Origin: CAIQPS01 sp963783835
Lineage (GTDB): Bacteria; Actinomycetota; Thermoleophilia; RBG-16-64-13
Direction of reading: 5' to 3'
DNA: 64,000 nt
Assembly (NCBI GenBank): GCA_963783835.1
Contig: CAWAOX010000015.1
Location: 372,001-436,000, forward strand
A program made the translations under genes and the position numbers. The first letter of the stretch is position 1. Every line of letters starts with the position of its first letter. This document shows positions 42,659-51,622 of this stretch, piece by piece. The notes below the pieces were generated by a model that had not been told where the DNA came from, searched no databases, and was given only the letters and a program-made list of their open reading frames with translations.

Positions 42659-44344
42659 GTGCGGAGGTATCGACCCGAACTCGTGACTAAGCAGACTCTG
42701 AAAGTCATCCCGCTGGGCGGACTGGGGGCCATCGGCAAGAACATGATGGTCCTCGAGTATGGCGACGCGTTGCTGGTCGTCGACGCGGGTCTCATGTTCC
42801 CCGACGACGAGATGCTGGGGATCGACCTTGTACTGCCCGATTTCTCGTACGTCGTCGAGAACAAGCACCGGCTTCTGGGGATCATCCTCACGCACGGGCA
42901 CGAGGATCACGTCGGGGCCCTGCCTTACCTCCTGAAACAGGTCGACACTCAGGTCTACGGCACCAAACTGACGCTGGGTCTGGTGAACTCCAAACTCGGG
43001 GAGCACGGGCTGCAGGGCAAGGTGTCTCTCAACGAGATCTCGAGCGCCAAGCCGCTCAAGCTCGGGCCCTTCACGCTGGAATTCCTCGAGGTGAGCCACA
43101 GCATCCCCGATGGGGTGGGGCTGGGCATCCACACGCCGGTCGGGACGATCGTGCACACGGGTGACTTCAAGCTCGACCAGACCCCTATCGACTTCCGGCC
43201 GACGGCGATGCAGCGGTTCGCCGAACTCGGAAGCAAGGGAGTGCTGCTCCTGCTCTCCGACAGCACGAATGCCGACACCCCGGGCTTCACCACCCCGGAG
43301 AGGAACGTGGGGCGGGCTCTCGAGAGCATATTCGCTCTTGCTCCGGGCCGGTTGATAGTCGCCTCGTTCGCCAGCCATATCCACCGCATCCAGCAGGTGA
43401 TGGATGTAGCTTCGCGTCACGGACGTTCGTTGGCCGTTATCGGCCGCAGCATGGTCAAGAACGTCAATATCGCTCAGAACCTCGGTTATCTCAACGTACC
43501 AGACGGACTGCTGATCAAGCCCCACGAGGTCGCTCTGCTTCCCCCGGATAGGGTGACGATCCTGTCGACGGGTAGCCAGGGGGAGCCCTTGTCGGCTCTG
43601 GCCAGGATCGCGTCTCGGGACCATCCGCTCATTGAGATCGTAAAGGGAGACACCGTAGTCATCTCCGCGCGGGCGGTGCCGGGTAACGAGACCAGCGTGT
43701 ATCGAACCATCGACCGTCTCTTTGCCGCCGGCGCCCGGGTGATCTACGAAGCGTCGGCAGGCGTGCACGTTTCGGGTCACGCAGCCGCGGAAGAGCTGAA
43801 GGTCATGCTCAACCTGGTGCGTCCCAAGTACTTCATGCCCGTCCACGGAGAGCATCGGCACATGCATTTTCACGCCGAACTGGCCCGGGCGACCGGCATA
43901 CCTGCCGAGAACGTCTTCCTGCTCGAGAACGGCGACATCCTGGAGTTGGGGGCCGGCGGGGCAGCCATTGTCGGCCAGGTGCAGGCCGGGATGATCCTGG
44001 TAGACGGTTTTGCCATGGGGGACTTAAGGGATCTGGTGCTGCGCGACAGGCAGCATCTGGCGAGCGACGGCCTGGTCATCGTCGTCGTCGCCCGCAAAGC
44101 CCAGGACGGGCGGATCGTCGGAGAGCCTGAGGTGCTCTTCCGCGGTTTCGCGCATGCCGGCGATCTTGACGAGCTCACCGAGAAGACGAAGAAGAGGGTG
44201 GTGGAGGCGCTGGGCGGCGAAGAGATGGCGCAGGCCTCAGACATCACCGTGGTCAAGACCAGAGTCCACGACGTGGTCCAGAAGTTCCTGCATAAGGAAG
44301 CCGGGCGGCGGCCGATGGTACTCCCTGTGGTCGTCGACGTCTAG
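42659..44344 (+). CDS. rnj: Ribonuclease J
   Basis: RNase J is a metallo-beta-lactamase/beta-CASP enzyme with endo- and 5'-exonuclease activity. The 561-residue protein has VIPLGGLGAIGKNMMVLEYG, zinc-binding LTHGHEDHVGALPYLL, VHTGDFKLDQ, beta-CASP motifs (LLSDSTNAD, ISARAVPGNE, VHVSGHAAAEEL, MPVHGEHRHMHFHAELA) and a C-terminal domain. Start choice is open. The GTG at 42659 has GGAG upstream; the GTG at 42683 gives a more typical N-terminus and overlaps the stop of a 27-codon open frame (42603-42686). It may work with RNase Y (53806). Confidence 0.94.
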   Translation: MRRYRPELVTKQTLKVIPLGGLGAIGKNMMVLEYGDALLVVDAGLMFPDDEMLGIDLVLPDFSYVVENKHRLLGIILTHGHEDHVGALPYLLKQVDTQVYGTKLTLGLVNSKLGEHGLQGKVSLNEISSAKPLKLGPFTLEFLEVSHSIPDGVGLGIHTPVGTIVHTGDFKLDQTPIDFRPTAMQRFAELGSKGVLLLLSDSTNADTPGFTTPERNVGRALESIFALAPGRLIVASFASHIHRIQQVMDVASRHGRSLAVIGRSMVKNVNIAQNLGYLNVPDGLLIKPHEVALLPPDRVTILSTGSQGEPLSALARIASRDHPLIEIVKGDTVVISARAVPGNETSVYRTIDRLFAAGARVIYEASAGVHVSGHAAAEELKVMLNLVRPKYFMPVHGEHRHMHFHAELARATGIPAENVFLLENGDILELGAGGAAIVGQVQAGMILVDGFAMGDLRDLVLRDRQHLASDGLVIVVVARKAQDGRIVGEPEVLFRGFAHAGDLDELTEKTKKRVVEALGGEEMAQASDITVVKTRVHDVVQKFLHKEAGRRPMVLPVVVDV

Positions 44345-44359
44345 GCCGGGGGAGAGCCG

Positions 44360-47126
44360 ATGGCAGGGGCACGGACCAACAGTCAGCAGGCGGCTCAGAC
44401 CGCGGTCAAGAGCAGTTCCCGGCCGCCGACGTCTGCGAAGCCGGCAGCGGCCACCCGCACGAACTCCGTAGCGCCGGCGCCCACGACCGCGCGGAAGCCC
44501 CAGGGCAAAGGCCCCGCGAAGGGCGGCCAGACCAAGACGGCGCCGGGCCACAGGAGGGAGATGGTCGCCCTCGTACTGCTGGCTGTCGCCGTGTTCTTGT
44601 TCGTTGTCCTGCTGTCCGGCGGCGCCGGGGGCGTGCTCGGGCGGGGCTCGGCATCCGGCTTGAGTTTCGCCTTCGGCAATGTGGCGCTCGTCGTGCCCAT
44701 CGCCCTGCTTGTCATGGCCATCACCACCGTTTTCGATGTCACGCGTCGACGGTCCTACTGGTTCGTGGGCGCGCTGGTCTTCCTCTTTGGGCTGTTTCTG
44801 CTGGTTGCCGCAGGTGCGCCGCCTTTCGGCGGCCACGGTGCCGAGTATTTCGTCCGCGCGGAGTTCGAGGGCCGCGCGGGGGGCCTGGGTGAGGCCCTCT
44901 ACGCCCTTCTTCATGGCCTCGCTGGGACCGCGGGGGTCGCCATCATCGGGTGGGTGGCGGTAGTCGCAGGGTTCAGTCTCGCCACGGGGATGACGGTGGG
45001 GCGGCTGGCCACCGGCACCAAACGGGCGGCGGGGACTGTCCGCGATACGGCGGAACGAAGCAGGACAGCCGTGAAGAGCCGGGGCGAGAGCGAGCCGGAT
45101 CTGGCGAGCGCCGGGCTCTTTCCCGGGGTTACGGCGATGGGTTGGCACGGCTCCTCGGCGGCTCCTACGTCGACCGGCCCGCGGCTGGGTCCGGTCGATC
45201 TCGTGGGCGACGAGTTCGGGCTGTCGCAAGTGGGTTCCGGGCGGGAGACGGCGACCAACCCGTTTGGGCAGGAGTTCGAGGAGTGGTCGGACGGGCGGCC
45301 GGCCGCGCGCAGCCCGGTGGCTCCCGCGGCAGCCGGTGGCTCGGGCGGGATGATCCTCGATGGGGCGCAAGCGTTCGCCGACCTTTACGGTGCACCGGCG
45401 ATGGATAGGGCGGCGGGCGCAGTGGCAGGCGGTGCGGTCAGTGCTGGGGGAGGGGCGGCCGCAGTTGCGCTCAGAGGTGCAGTCGCCGCGACGGCAGGCG
45501 TGGCGGGTGTCGTGGTTCCCGGAGCGGCGAGCACCGCTGCTACAGACGCGAACGACCTCGATGACGATTCCCTTGAAGCCCACCAGGAGACGCTCCCGGG
45601 GCTGGCCCGAGCACCGCGGCAGACTGCGTTGCCGGTCGAACAGCCGGCGTATCTGCTGCCCGATGCCGAACTGCTGAAGAAGAGCACGCCCCTAGCGCCC
45701 GGACGGGCCAACGAGCGAGATACCGCGGCGGTCGTCCTCGAGGCGCTCGGCCAGTTCGGGGTGGAAGCGCGAGTGGTGGGCATGGTCGTGGGGCCGCGGG
45801 TCACCCGCTACGAGCTGCAATTGGCCCCGGGGACCAAGGTGGCGAAGGTTTCGTCGCTAAAGGACGACCTCGCCTATGCGCTTGCTACCACGGAGATACG
45901 CATCCTCGCTCCTATCCCCGGCAAGTCGGCGGTGGGAGTGGAGGTCCCCAACCAGCGCCCCGACTTCGTCACCCTTGGGCGATATCTACCGCGAGTTCCC
46001 CAGGTCGGCCGGCCCACTCATGGTGTGGCTGGGCAAGGACATCTCGGGCAAGCCCGTGTATACCGACCTCTCCCGGCTGCCGCATCTGCTGATCGCCGGC
46101 ACCACCGGCTCGGGCAAGAGCGGCTGCGTCAACTGCATCGTGTCATCGATCCTGCTCCGGAGCACTCCCGAACAGGTGCGTCTGATCATGATCGACCCGA
46201 AGAAAGTGGAGCTCTCTCACTACGACCGCATCCCTCATCTGCTCGTGCCTGTGGTGACGAACATGAAAGACGCTGCCGGGGTGCTGCACAACGTCGCGAA
46301 AGAGATGGAGGACCGCTACGAGCTCATGGAACTCGAGCACGCGCGCAGCCTGGGCGACATGAACAAAGCCAGAACCCGCCGGGGAGAGCGCCCGCTGCCC
46401 TACATCGTGATAGTCATCGACGAGTTGGCCGACCTCATGATGGTGTCTCCGCAGGAGGTCGAGGATTACGTGATCCGGCTGGCGCAGAAGTCCCGGGCCG
46501 TCGGCATCCACCTGGTGGTGGCGACGCAGCGCCCCTCGGCCGACGTCATCACGGGGATGATCAAGGCGAACATCCCCTCCCGGATCGCCTTCGCCGTGTC
46601 CAGCCAGACCGACTCGCGAGTCATCCTCGACGTCAACGGAGCGGAGACGCTCCTCGGAAGAGGCGACATGCTCTTCAAACCTCTCGGCTCCAGCCACATG
46701 GAGCGGGTCCAGGGCGCCTACATCACCGAGGAGGAGATCGCCCTCCTGGTCAACCACTGGCGGCGCCAGGCCGAGCCCGAGTTCCGCGAGGAACTCATGC
46801 GCCGGCCTCCGGATCCCAAGGACGTGAAAAAGAGCGAAGACGACATGTTCGATCCGGACTCCGACGACCTGCTCGCGGACGCCGCCCAGTTGGTCATCGA
46901 GACCGGCAGCGCCTCGGTATCGATGTTGCAGCGCCGCCTCCGTGTGGGCTACACGCGCGCGGGCCGTCTTATCGACATGCTGGAGCGGCGGGGGGTCGTG
47001 GGCCCGTGGGAAGGTAGCAAGCCGCGGCAGATCCTGATCGACGCCGACGAGGCCGAGCATGTGCTGGCCGCGTTGCGGGCCGGAGAGCGTGACGGAAGCA
47101 TGGGAGACGAGATCGACGGTGACTGA
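44360..47126 (+). CDS. ftsK: DNA translocase FtsK/SpoIIIE, with a one-base frame disruption
   Basis: FtsK pumps chromosome ends through the septum and activates Xer recombination. The N-terminal part has four membrane segments (about residues 70-215), then a linker with an unusual Ala/Gly/Val-rich stretch near 350-395. At VTLG (45971-45979) the first frame derails into nonsense. The next frame continues as DIYREFPRSAGPLMVWLGKD, Walker A GTTGSGKSGC, Walker B IVIVIDELADLMM, the RecA-like core and a gamma winged helix (GSASVSMLQRRLRVGYTRA), ending at 47126. One extra G in the GGG at 45977-45979 explains it; correction gives about 921 residues. An assembly indel is likeliest. Confidence 0.87.
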
Positions 47127-48228
47127 CCTGCAGGTGCCCTCCATAAGCGCGGCGCAGGCGATGGAGGGTGGGTTCCAGGTGGTGGACGTTCGTTCTCCGG
47201 CCGAGTTTGCCGATGGTCACATGCCCGGTGCCCTCAACTTCCCGCTACTCGGAGATGCCGAGCGGGCGACCGTGGGTGTCGCCTACAAGAAGGAGGGCGC
47301 GGCCCGGGCTCGCCTGGCGGCGATGGAGTTGGTCAGTCCGGGCCTGCCCGAATACTTGGGCGCCCTGGCGTGTCTGGCGCGTTCGCAGTCCAAAGACCGC
47401 CGGTTGGCGATCATGTGCTGGCGAGGCGGAGAGCGCAGCCGGAATGTAGCTCTTCTGCTCGCGCTCGTGGGCGTCCACGTCGTCACCGTCAGCGGAGGCT
47501 ACCGGGCCTACCGCAGGGAAGTGCTGAGTGGATTGGCTGAGTGGCGGGCGCCCGTTCCGGTACTCACGCTCTACGGCCATACCGGGGCCGGCAAGAGTGC
47601 GTTGATCAGAGCGCTGGCCGAGCCGGCCTTGGCGGAGGAATCCTCCGGCGCGGGGGGGGTCAGGCCTTGGGTGGTCGATCTCGAGGAGCTCGCCCTCCAT
47701 CGGGGATCGCTGCTCGGCGGCCTCAACCAACCGGGAGAGCGGCGTCAGAAGGACTTCGACGCCTTGCTGTGGGACCGGCTTCGCCGTCCGGAGGGCGACT
47801 ATCTGCTGCTTGAGGGCGAGGGGGGCAGGATCGGCCGGGTCTACGTTCCCACGAGGGTCGCCGACGCCATCCGGACGGGTCTGCCGGTGTTGGTGACGGC
47901 TCCAGTGGAGGTTCGCGCGGAGCGGATCCTGCAGGAATACGCGCCCGAGAGCTGGGATGACGCCGACCGCGACCGCTTCCTGCGCAGCCTGCACCTCATC
48001 GCTGCCCGTCTGCCGCGCGAAACAGTGGTCTCCTTGGAAACAGCTTTCGCGGATGGTAGATTTACCGACGTCGTCGGGGAGCTGCTTACCGAATACTACG
48101 ATCCGCTCTATCAACGGTCGTGTGTAGAGGGAAGGCGATTCGTCCTCGAGTTCGAGACGACCTTCGACCCGGCCAACGACGCGCGCCGTTTTGCAGCTGA
48201 CATGGCGCGCCTGATGCGAGAGGCGTAA
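47119..48228 (+). CDS. mnmH: tRNA 2-selenouridine synthase MnmH (SelU/YbbB)
   Basis: MnmH replaces sulfur by selenium at the wobble 2-thiouridine of certain tRNAs, by way of a geranylated intermediate. The 369-residue protein has an N-terminal rhodanese domain with active-site Cys100 in IMCWRGGERSRNVALLL and a C-terminal P-loop domain with LYGHTGAGKSALIRAL near 153. GSLLGGLNQPGERRQKDFDA is typical of the family. The GTG at 47119 overlaps the ftsK end by eight bases; an upstream opening at 47059 is inside ftsK. The family normally needs SelD for selenophosphate, which is not in this window. Confidence 0.87.
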   Translation: MTDLQVPSISAAQAMEGGFQVVDVRSPAEFADGHMPGALNFPLLGDAERATVGVAYKKEGAARARLAAMELVSPGLPEYLGALACLARSQSKDRRLAIMCWRGGERSRNVALLLALVGVHVVTVSGGYRAYRREVLSGLAEWRAPVPVLTLYGHTGAGKSALIRALAEPALAEESSGAGGVRPWVVDLEELALHRGSLLGGLNQPGERRQKDFDALLWDRLRRPEGDYLLLEGEGGRIGRVYVPTRVADAIRTGLPVLVTAPVEVRAERILQEYAPESWDDADRDRFLRSLHLIAARLPRETVVSLETAFADGRFTDVVGELLTEYYDPLYQRSCVEGRRFVLEFETTFDPANDARRFAADMARLMREA

Positions 48229-48238
48229 CTGGACTTTC

Positions 48239-49063
48239 GTGCCTGACATCGGCAACACCCTGCGTGAGGCTCGCATTCGAAGGGGCCTCACCGTCACCGA
48301 CGTCGAGAACATCACCAAGATCCGCAGGAAGTATGTCGAAGCGCTCGAGGAGAACGACTTCGAGGTACTTCCGGGTCCCACGGTGGTCAAGGGGTTCTTG
48401 CGCTCCTACGCGGTCTTTCTGAAGCTCGACCCCGAGCCGCTCATGGCTGAGTATCGGAGCCTCTACGAGTACCACAAGGAAGACATCGGGACGCTCCGCA
48501 CCGACATGGCCCAGCAACCGCGCACTCGGACGAGCGCGGAGCGCAAGCAGAAGCGGACGAGGCGCACGCAGCGGGGCTACGTGGCGGCCGGCGTGATCGC
48601 GATCCTCGCGGTCATCCTGCTGGCGTGGCTGACTTCCGGCGGGACGGACGAGCCGGGCACTATCGAGGCGAGCAGTCTGGCCACGTCGACTTCCGCTGCT
48701 ACCTCCACGACCATAGCGGTAGAGACTACCAGCACTTCCGCGACCATCCCCGAGGCCGCCTCAACCACTGCCGTGGTGCCGACCACTACGGGGGAGAACG
48801 TCACCATGATCCTCACCGTGACCGAGGGTAGTTGCTGGTTGGTGGTGCGCGCAGACAACGAGAGCGGCGCTGAGCTGTACGCGGGGACCCTTTCGGCGGG
48901 CGGTCAGCAGACCTTCAACACAGCCAAGCGCTACTGGGTCAGGGCCGGGATCCCCGACGCTCTCACGATCACGGTGAACGGCACGCCCTACGGTCTCAGC
49001 GGTGAGGCTGGTGCCTTCCTGGTCACCGAGACGGGTGTCGAACGCGTCGAGCTAGCCCAGTAG
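48239..49063 (+). CDS. RodZ-like membrane protein with HTH and DUF4115 domains
   Basis: The 274-residue protein has an N-terminal Xre-like helix-turn-helix (IGNTLREARIRRGLTVTDVE, with GFLRSYAVFLKLDPEPL). A basic stretch and one membrane helix (GYVAAGVIAILAVILLAWL, about residues 117-135) follow. Next come a Ser/Thr-rich linker and an extracellular DUF4115 domain (SCWLVVRADNESGAELYAGT). This is the RodZ layout; RodZ links MreB to cell-wall growth in rods. In the ftsK-to-recA region of Gram-positives a similar gene (ymfM) is found. MreB is not seen here, so a morphogenetic role is inferred. Confidence 0.85.
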   Translation: MPDIGNTLREARIRRGLTVTDVENITKIRRKYVEALEENDFEVLPGPTVVKGFLRSYAVFLKLDPEPLMAEYRSLYEYHKEDIGTLRTDMAQQPRTRTSAERKQKRTRRTQRGYVAAGVIAILAVILLAWLTSGGTDEPGTIEASSLATSTSAATSTTIAVETTSTSATIPEAASTTAVVPTTTGENVTMILTVTEGSCWLVVRADNESGAELYAGTLSAGGQQTFNTAKRYWVRAGIPDALTITVNGTPYGLSGEAGAFLVTETGVERVELAQ

Positions 49064-49064
49064 C

Positions 49065-50417
49065 ATGGCTCCGCACCCCGCCGGTCGACCGCGGGTATAC
49101 ATTCACACTCTCGGGTGCCCGAAGAACGAGGCCGACAGCCGGTCCGTCCGGTGGTCGCTTGCCGAAGGAGGCGTCGCCCTCGTCGCGGACCCGAGCGAAG
49201 CCACCCACATCGTTCTCAACACCTGCGGCTTCATCCGCGAGGCCAAGGAAGAGTCCATTCAAGCCATCCTGGACACCTCTGCCTCGTACCCAGACCGGGA
49301 GATCCTGGTGATGGGCTGTCTGGTCGAGCGGTACCGGGACGAGTTGGCGCGGGGCATCCCAGAGGTGGCGGCATGGTTCGGGTTGGCAGGCGGCCCGGAC
49401 CAGAAGGAACTCGTCTCTCTTCTGGGTGGCGAAAGCGCCGGGCGGGCCCCAAGGCAGCCAAGTGCGGCGCAGGCGACGATTCCCGACGTCGCGGTCTGCA
49501 GCCACGACTCCTACGCATACGTGAAGATATCCGACGGATGCGACGAACTCTGTACCTTCTGCGCCATTCCCGGCATCAAGGGACCCTATCGGGCGGCCAC
49601 CCCGGACGAGATCTTGCGCGAAGCCGATCGCTGTCTGGGAGAGGGGGCGAAAGAGCTCGTCCTGGTCGGGCAGGACACCGCGCGCTGGGAGAGCGGGGAC
49701 CTCGACCTCGTCGGTCTCATCGGCCTGCTTGCCGCCGACCCCCGGCTCCAGTGGCTGCGCGTCATGTATCTGCAGCCGGAACATGTCACCGAGGCCTTAC
49801 TCCGATATATGGGTCGGGAGACAAAGCTGTGCCGCTATCTGGACCTGCCCCTTCAGCACTCTCACCCGGAGGTGCTCCGCCGTATGGGCAGGGCGGGTGA
49901 CGGCGACTCCTATCTAGAACTGCTCGCAAAGGCGCGGCGGCTCATCCCGGACGTCGCGATACGCTCGACCTTCATCGTCGGCTTCCCTGGCGAGACCGAA
50001 GCGCACTTCGAGCATCTGCTGGACTTCGTCCGGGAGGCGGAGTTTGATTACGCGGGTGGCTTCATATACAGTCCTGAGGAGGGGACGGCTGCGGCCCGGC
50101 TCAAGCCTCTGGTACCACGTCGCGTCGCCCGAGAGCGTCTCAACCGCTTGAACCAGACGCTGGGAGAGGTGGCGGAGCGGATGCACGCGCGGCAGGTCGG
50201 CGCCAGCGTGGAGGTGATGGTCGACTCCGCCGTTGGAGACGATCCCTGCGATGGGTCTGAAGCCGTCGGACGAACGAGGGGGCAGGCCCCGGAAGTGGAC
50301 GGAGTGGTGCATATCGAGGGGGGACCCCCGGACGCGACTACAGTGGGGAACGTGATCAGGGTGACGATCGACACGGCAGCGGGCTACGACTTCGTAGGAA
50401 CCTACGATGAATCTTAA
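49065..50417 (+). CDS. rimO: Ribosomal protein S12 methylthiotransferase RimO
   Basis: RimO is a radical SAM enzyme that methylthiolates an Asp of ribosomal protein S12. The 450-residue protein has an N-terminal UPF0004 domain with cluster Cys in HTLGCPKNEADS, LNTCGFIREAKEESI and VMGCLVERY. The radical SAM motif is ISDGCDELCTFCAIPGIKG, and a TRAM domain ends the protein. LDLPLQHSHPEVLRRMGR is family-typical, and the GCPKN motif separates it from MiaB (GCQMN), which is at 55392. It overlaps pgsA by 11 bases. Confidence 0.94.
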   Translation: MAPHPAGRPRVYIHTLGCPKNEADSRSVRWSLAEGGVALVADPSEATHIVLNTCGFIREAKEESIQAILDTSASYPDREILVMGCLVERYRDELARGIPEVAAWFGLAGGPDQKELVSLLGGESAGRAPRQPSAAQATIPDVAVCSHDSYAYVKISDGCDELCTFCAIPGIKGPYRAATPDEILREADRCLGEGAKELVLVGQDTARWESGDLDLVGLIGLLAADPRLQWLRVMYLQPEHVTEALLRYMGRETKLCRYLDLPLQHSHPEVLRRMGRAGDGDSYLELLAKARRLIPDVAIRSTFIVGFPGETEAHFEHLLDFVREAEFDYAGGFIYSPEEGTAAARLKPLVPRRVARERLNRLNQTLGEVAERMHARQVGASVEVMVDSAVGDDPCDGSEAVGRTRGQAPEVDGVVHIEGGPPDATTVGNVIRVTIDTAAGYDFVGTYDES

Positions 50418-51024
50418 CGTCCCGAACTCCATCACCTTCTTCCGGGTAGTGCTCGTGCCCGTCCTGATGGCGTTCCTGCTCGTGGACGTACCCTACGGCG
50501 ACGTCTTTGCGCTGGCGGTATTCGTCATCGCGGCCGCCAGCGACTCGCTGGACGGCTATCTGGCCAGGCGCTTCCGCCAGACGACCGTGATCGGGGCGTT
50601 TCTCGACCCTCTCGCCGACAAGCTGATCGTGACCGCGGCCCTCGTCTCACTGGTGGAACTGGGCGAACTGTCCGCGTGGGTTGCTATGGTGGTCATAGGC
50701 CGCGAGCTATCGGTGACGGGATTGCGGATGGTGGCCGCTGTACAGCAGACGGTCATACCGGCGAGCAGATGGGGAAAAGCGAAGACCGCCAGTCAGATGC
50801 TTGCCATCGCCGCCCTGATCGTAGAGCCCCGGTGGCTCAAGCCTGAGTGGACTCTTTGGGGTCAGAGTGTCACCTGGTACCTCGTACTGGTGATGTTGGT
50901 GCTCACTGTGGTAAGCGGCATAGACTATTTCGTCCACGCGCGGCAAAGCTTTCAGGAGCATGCTGAGATGGAGGCCGGCGCCGACGATGCGGCGGCCGAT
51001 GGCAAGCGGGAGGATAAAGGGTAG
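50407..51024 (+). CDS. pgsA: CDP-diacylglycerol-glycerol-3-phosphate phosphatidyltransferase
   Basis: PgsA makes phosphatidylglycerol phosphate from CDP-diacylglycerol, which CdsA (20993) supplies. The 205-residue membrane protein has the CDP-alcohol phosphotransferase motif in SDSLDGYLARRFRQTTVIGA followed by FLDPLADK, and several hydrophobic helices. MNLNVPNSITFFRVVLVPVL is a typical N-terminus. A charged tail ends the protein. Its start is inside rimO. cinA, which often follows pgsA before recA, is absent. Confidence 0.94.
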   Translation: MNLNVPNSITFFRVVLVPVLMAFLLVDVPYGDVFALAVFVIAAASDSLDGYLARRFRQTTVIGAFLDPLADKLIVTAALVSLVELGELSAWVAMVVIGRELSVTGLRMVAAVQQTVIPASRWGKAKTASQMLAIAALIVEPRWLKPEWTLWGQSVTWYLVLVMLVLTVVSGIDYFVHARQSFQEHAEMEAGADDAAADGKREDKG

Positions 51025-51028
51025 GCAT

Positions 51029-51613
51029 ATGGCGCAGAGCGCGGGGAACGAGAGGCAGAGGCTGTTTGTCGCTGTGCCTCTTCCCTGCGAACTACAGCCC
51101 CTTGTCCTGCGCGCGCAGGAGTCGCTTGCGCCGGTCCCCGGGCTGCGGCTGCTCAAACCGGAGCAACTGCACGTGACTCTTGCCTTCCTGGGCGAGGTCG
51201 ACGCGGAGAGGGCGGCCATCGCGCGGTTCGTCGTGGAGGGTGTGCCTGGCGGCATGGGGGGCGAAGGGCTCATCGGCGGTCTGCTGTTGCTGCCGTCTCC
51301 GTCGAAAGCGAGGGTGGTGACGCTGGAGTTGGAGGACGAGCAAGGGGTGTTCGCGGCGTTGTTCGAGACGGTCATGGGGGGGCTGGAGGCCAGGGGGGTC
51401 ATGAAGCGCGAGAAGCGGCCGTTCCGACCACACCTGACCATCGCACGCTTGCGTACTCCGTGCGCCGTACGACCAAGGTATGAGAGCGAGAGGGCGCGGT
51501 TTGCGGTACAGTCGGTCTGTCTCTACCAGAGTGAGTTGAGGCGCGAGGGAGCTGTATACACTGTCGTTTGCCGCCGGGTGTTCGAGCGCGGCGACGCTGA
51601 AGAAAGGGCATAG
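51029..51613 (+). CDS. thpR: RNA 2',3'-cyclic phosphodiesterase (2H family, LigT-like)
   Basis: The 194-residue protein belongs to the 2H phosphoesterase family formerly called 2'-5' RNA ligase. Two HxTx motifs are present: HVTLAFLGEVD and HLTIARLRT. Family members open 2',3'-cyclic phosphates; the physiological substrate is uncertain. The ATG at 51029, with AAAGGG upstream, starts four bases after the pgsA stop. The earlier opening at 50960 is inside pgsA. Position between pgsA and recA is common in actinobacteria and related groups. Confidence 0.9.
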   Translation: MAQSAGNERQRLFVAVPLPCELQPLVLRAQESLAPVPGLRLLKPEQLHVTLAFLGEVDAERAAIARFVVEGVPGGMGGEGLIGGLLLLPSPSKARVVTLELEDEQGVFAALFETVMGGLEARGVMKREKRPFRPHLTIARLRTPCAVRPRYESERARFAVQSVCLYQSELRREGAVYTVVCRRVFERGDAEERA

Positions 51614-51622
51614 GAGGCACCG

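Noticed and set aside
41795..43873. 692-codon reverse-strand open frame opposite dapB and rnj
   Set aside because: No recognisable domain, no ribosome binding site, and both forward genes are clearly real.
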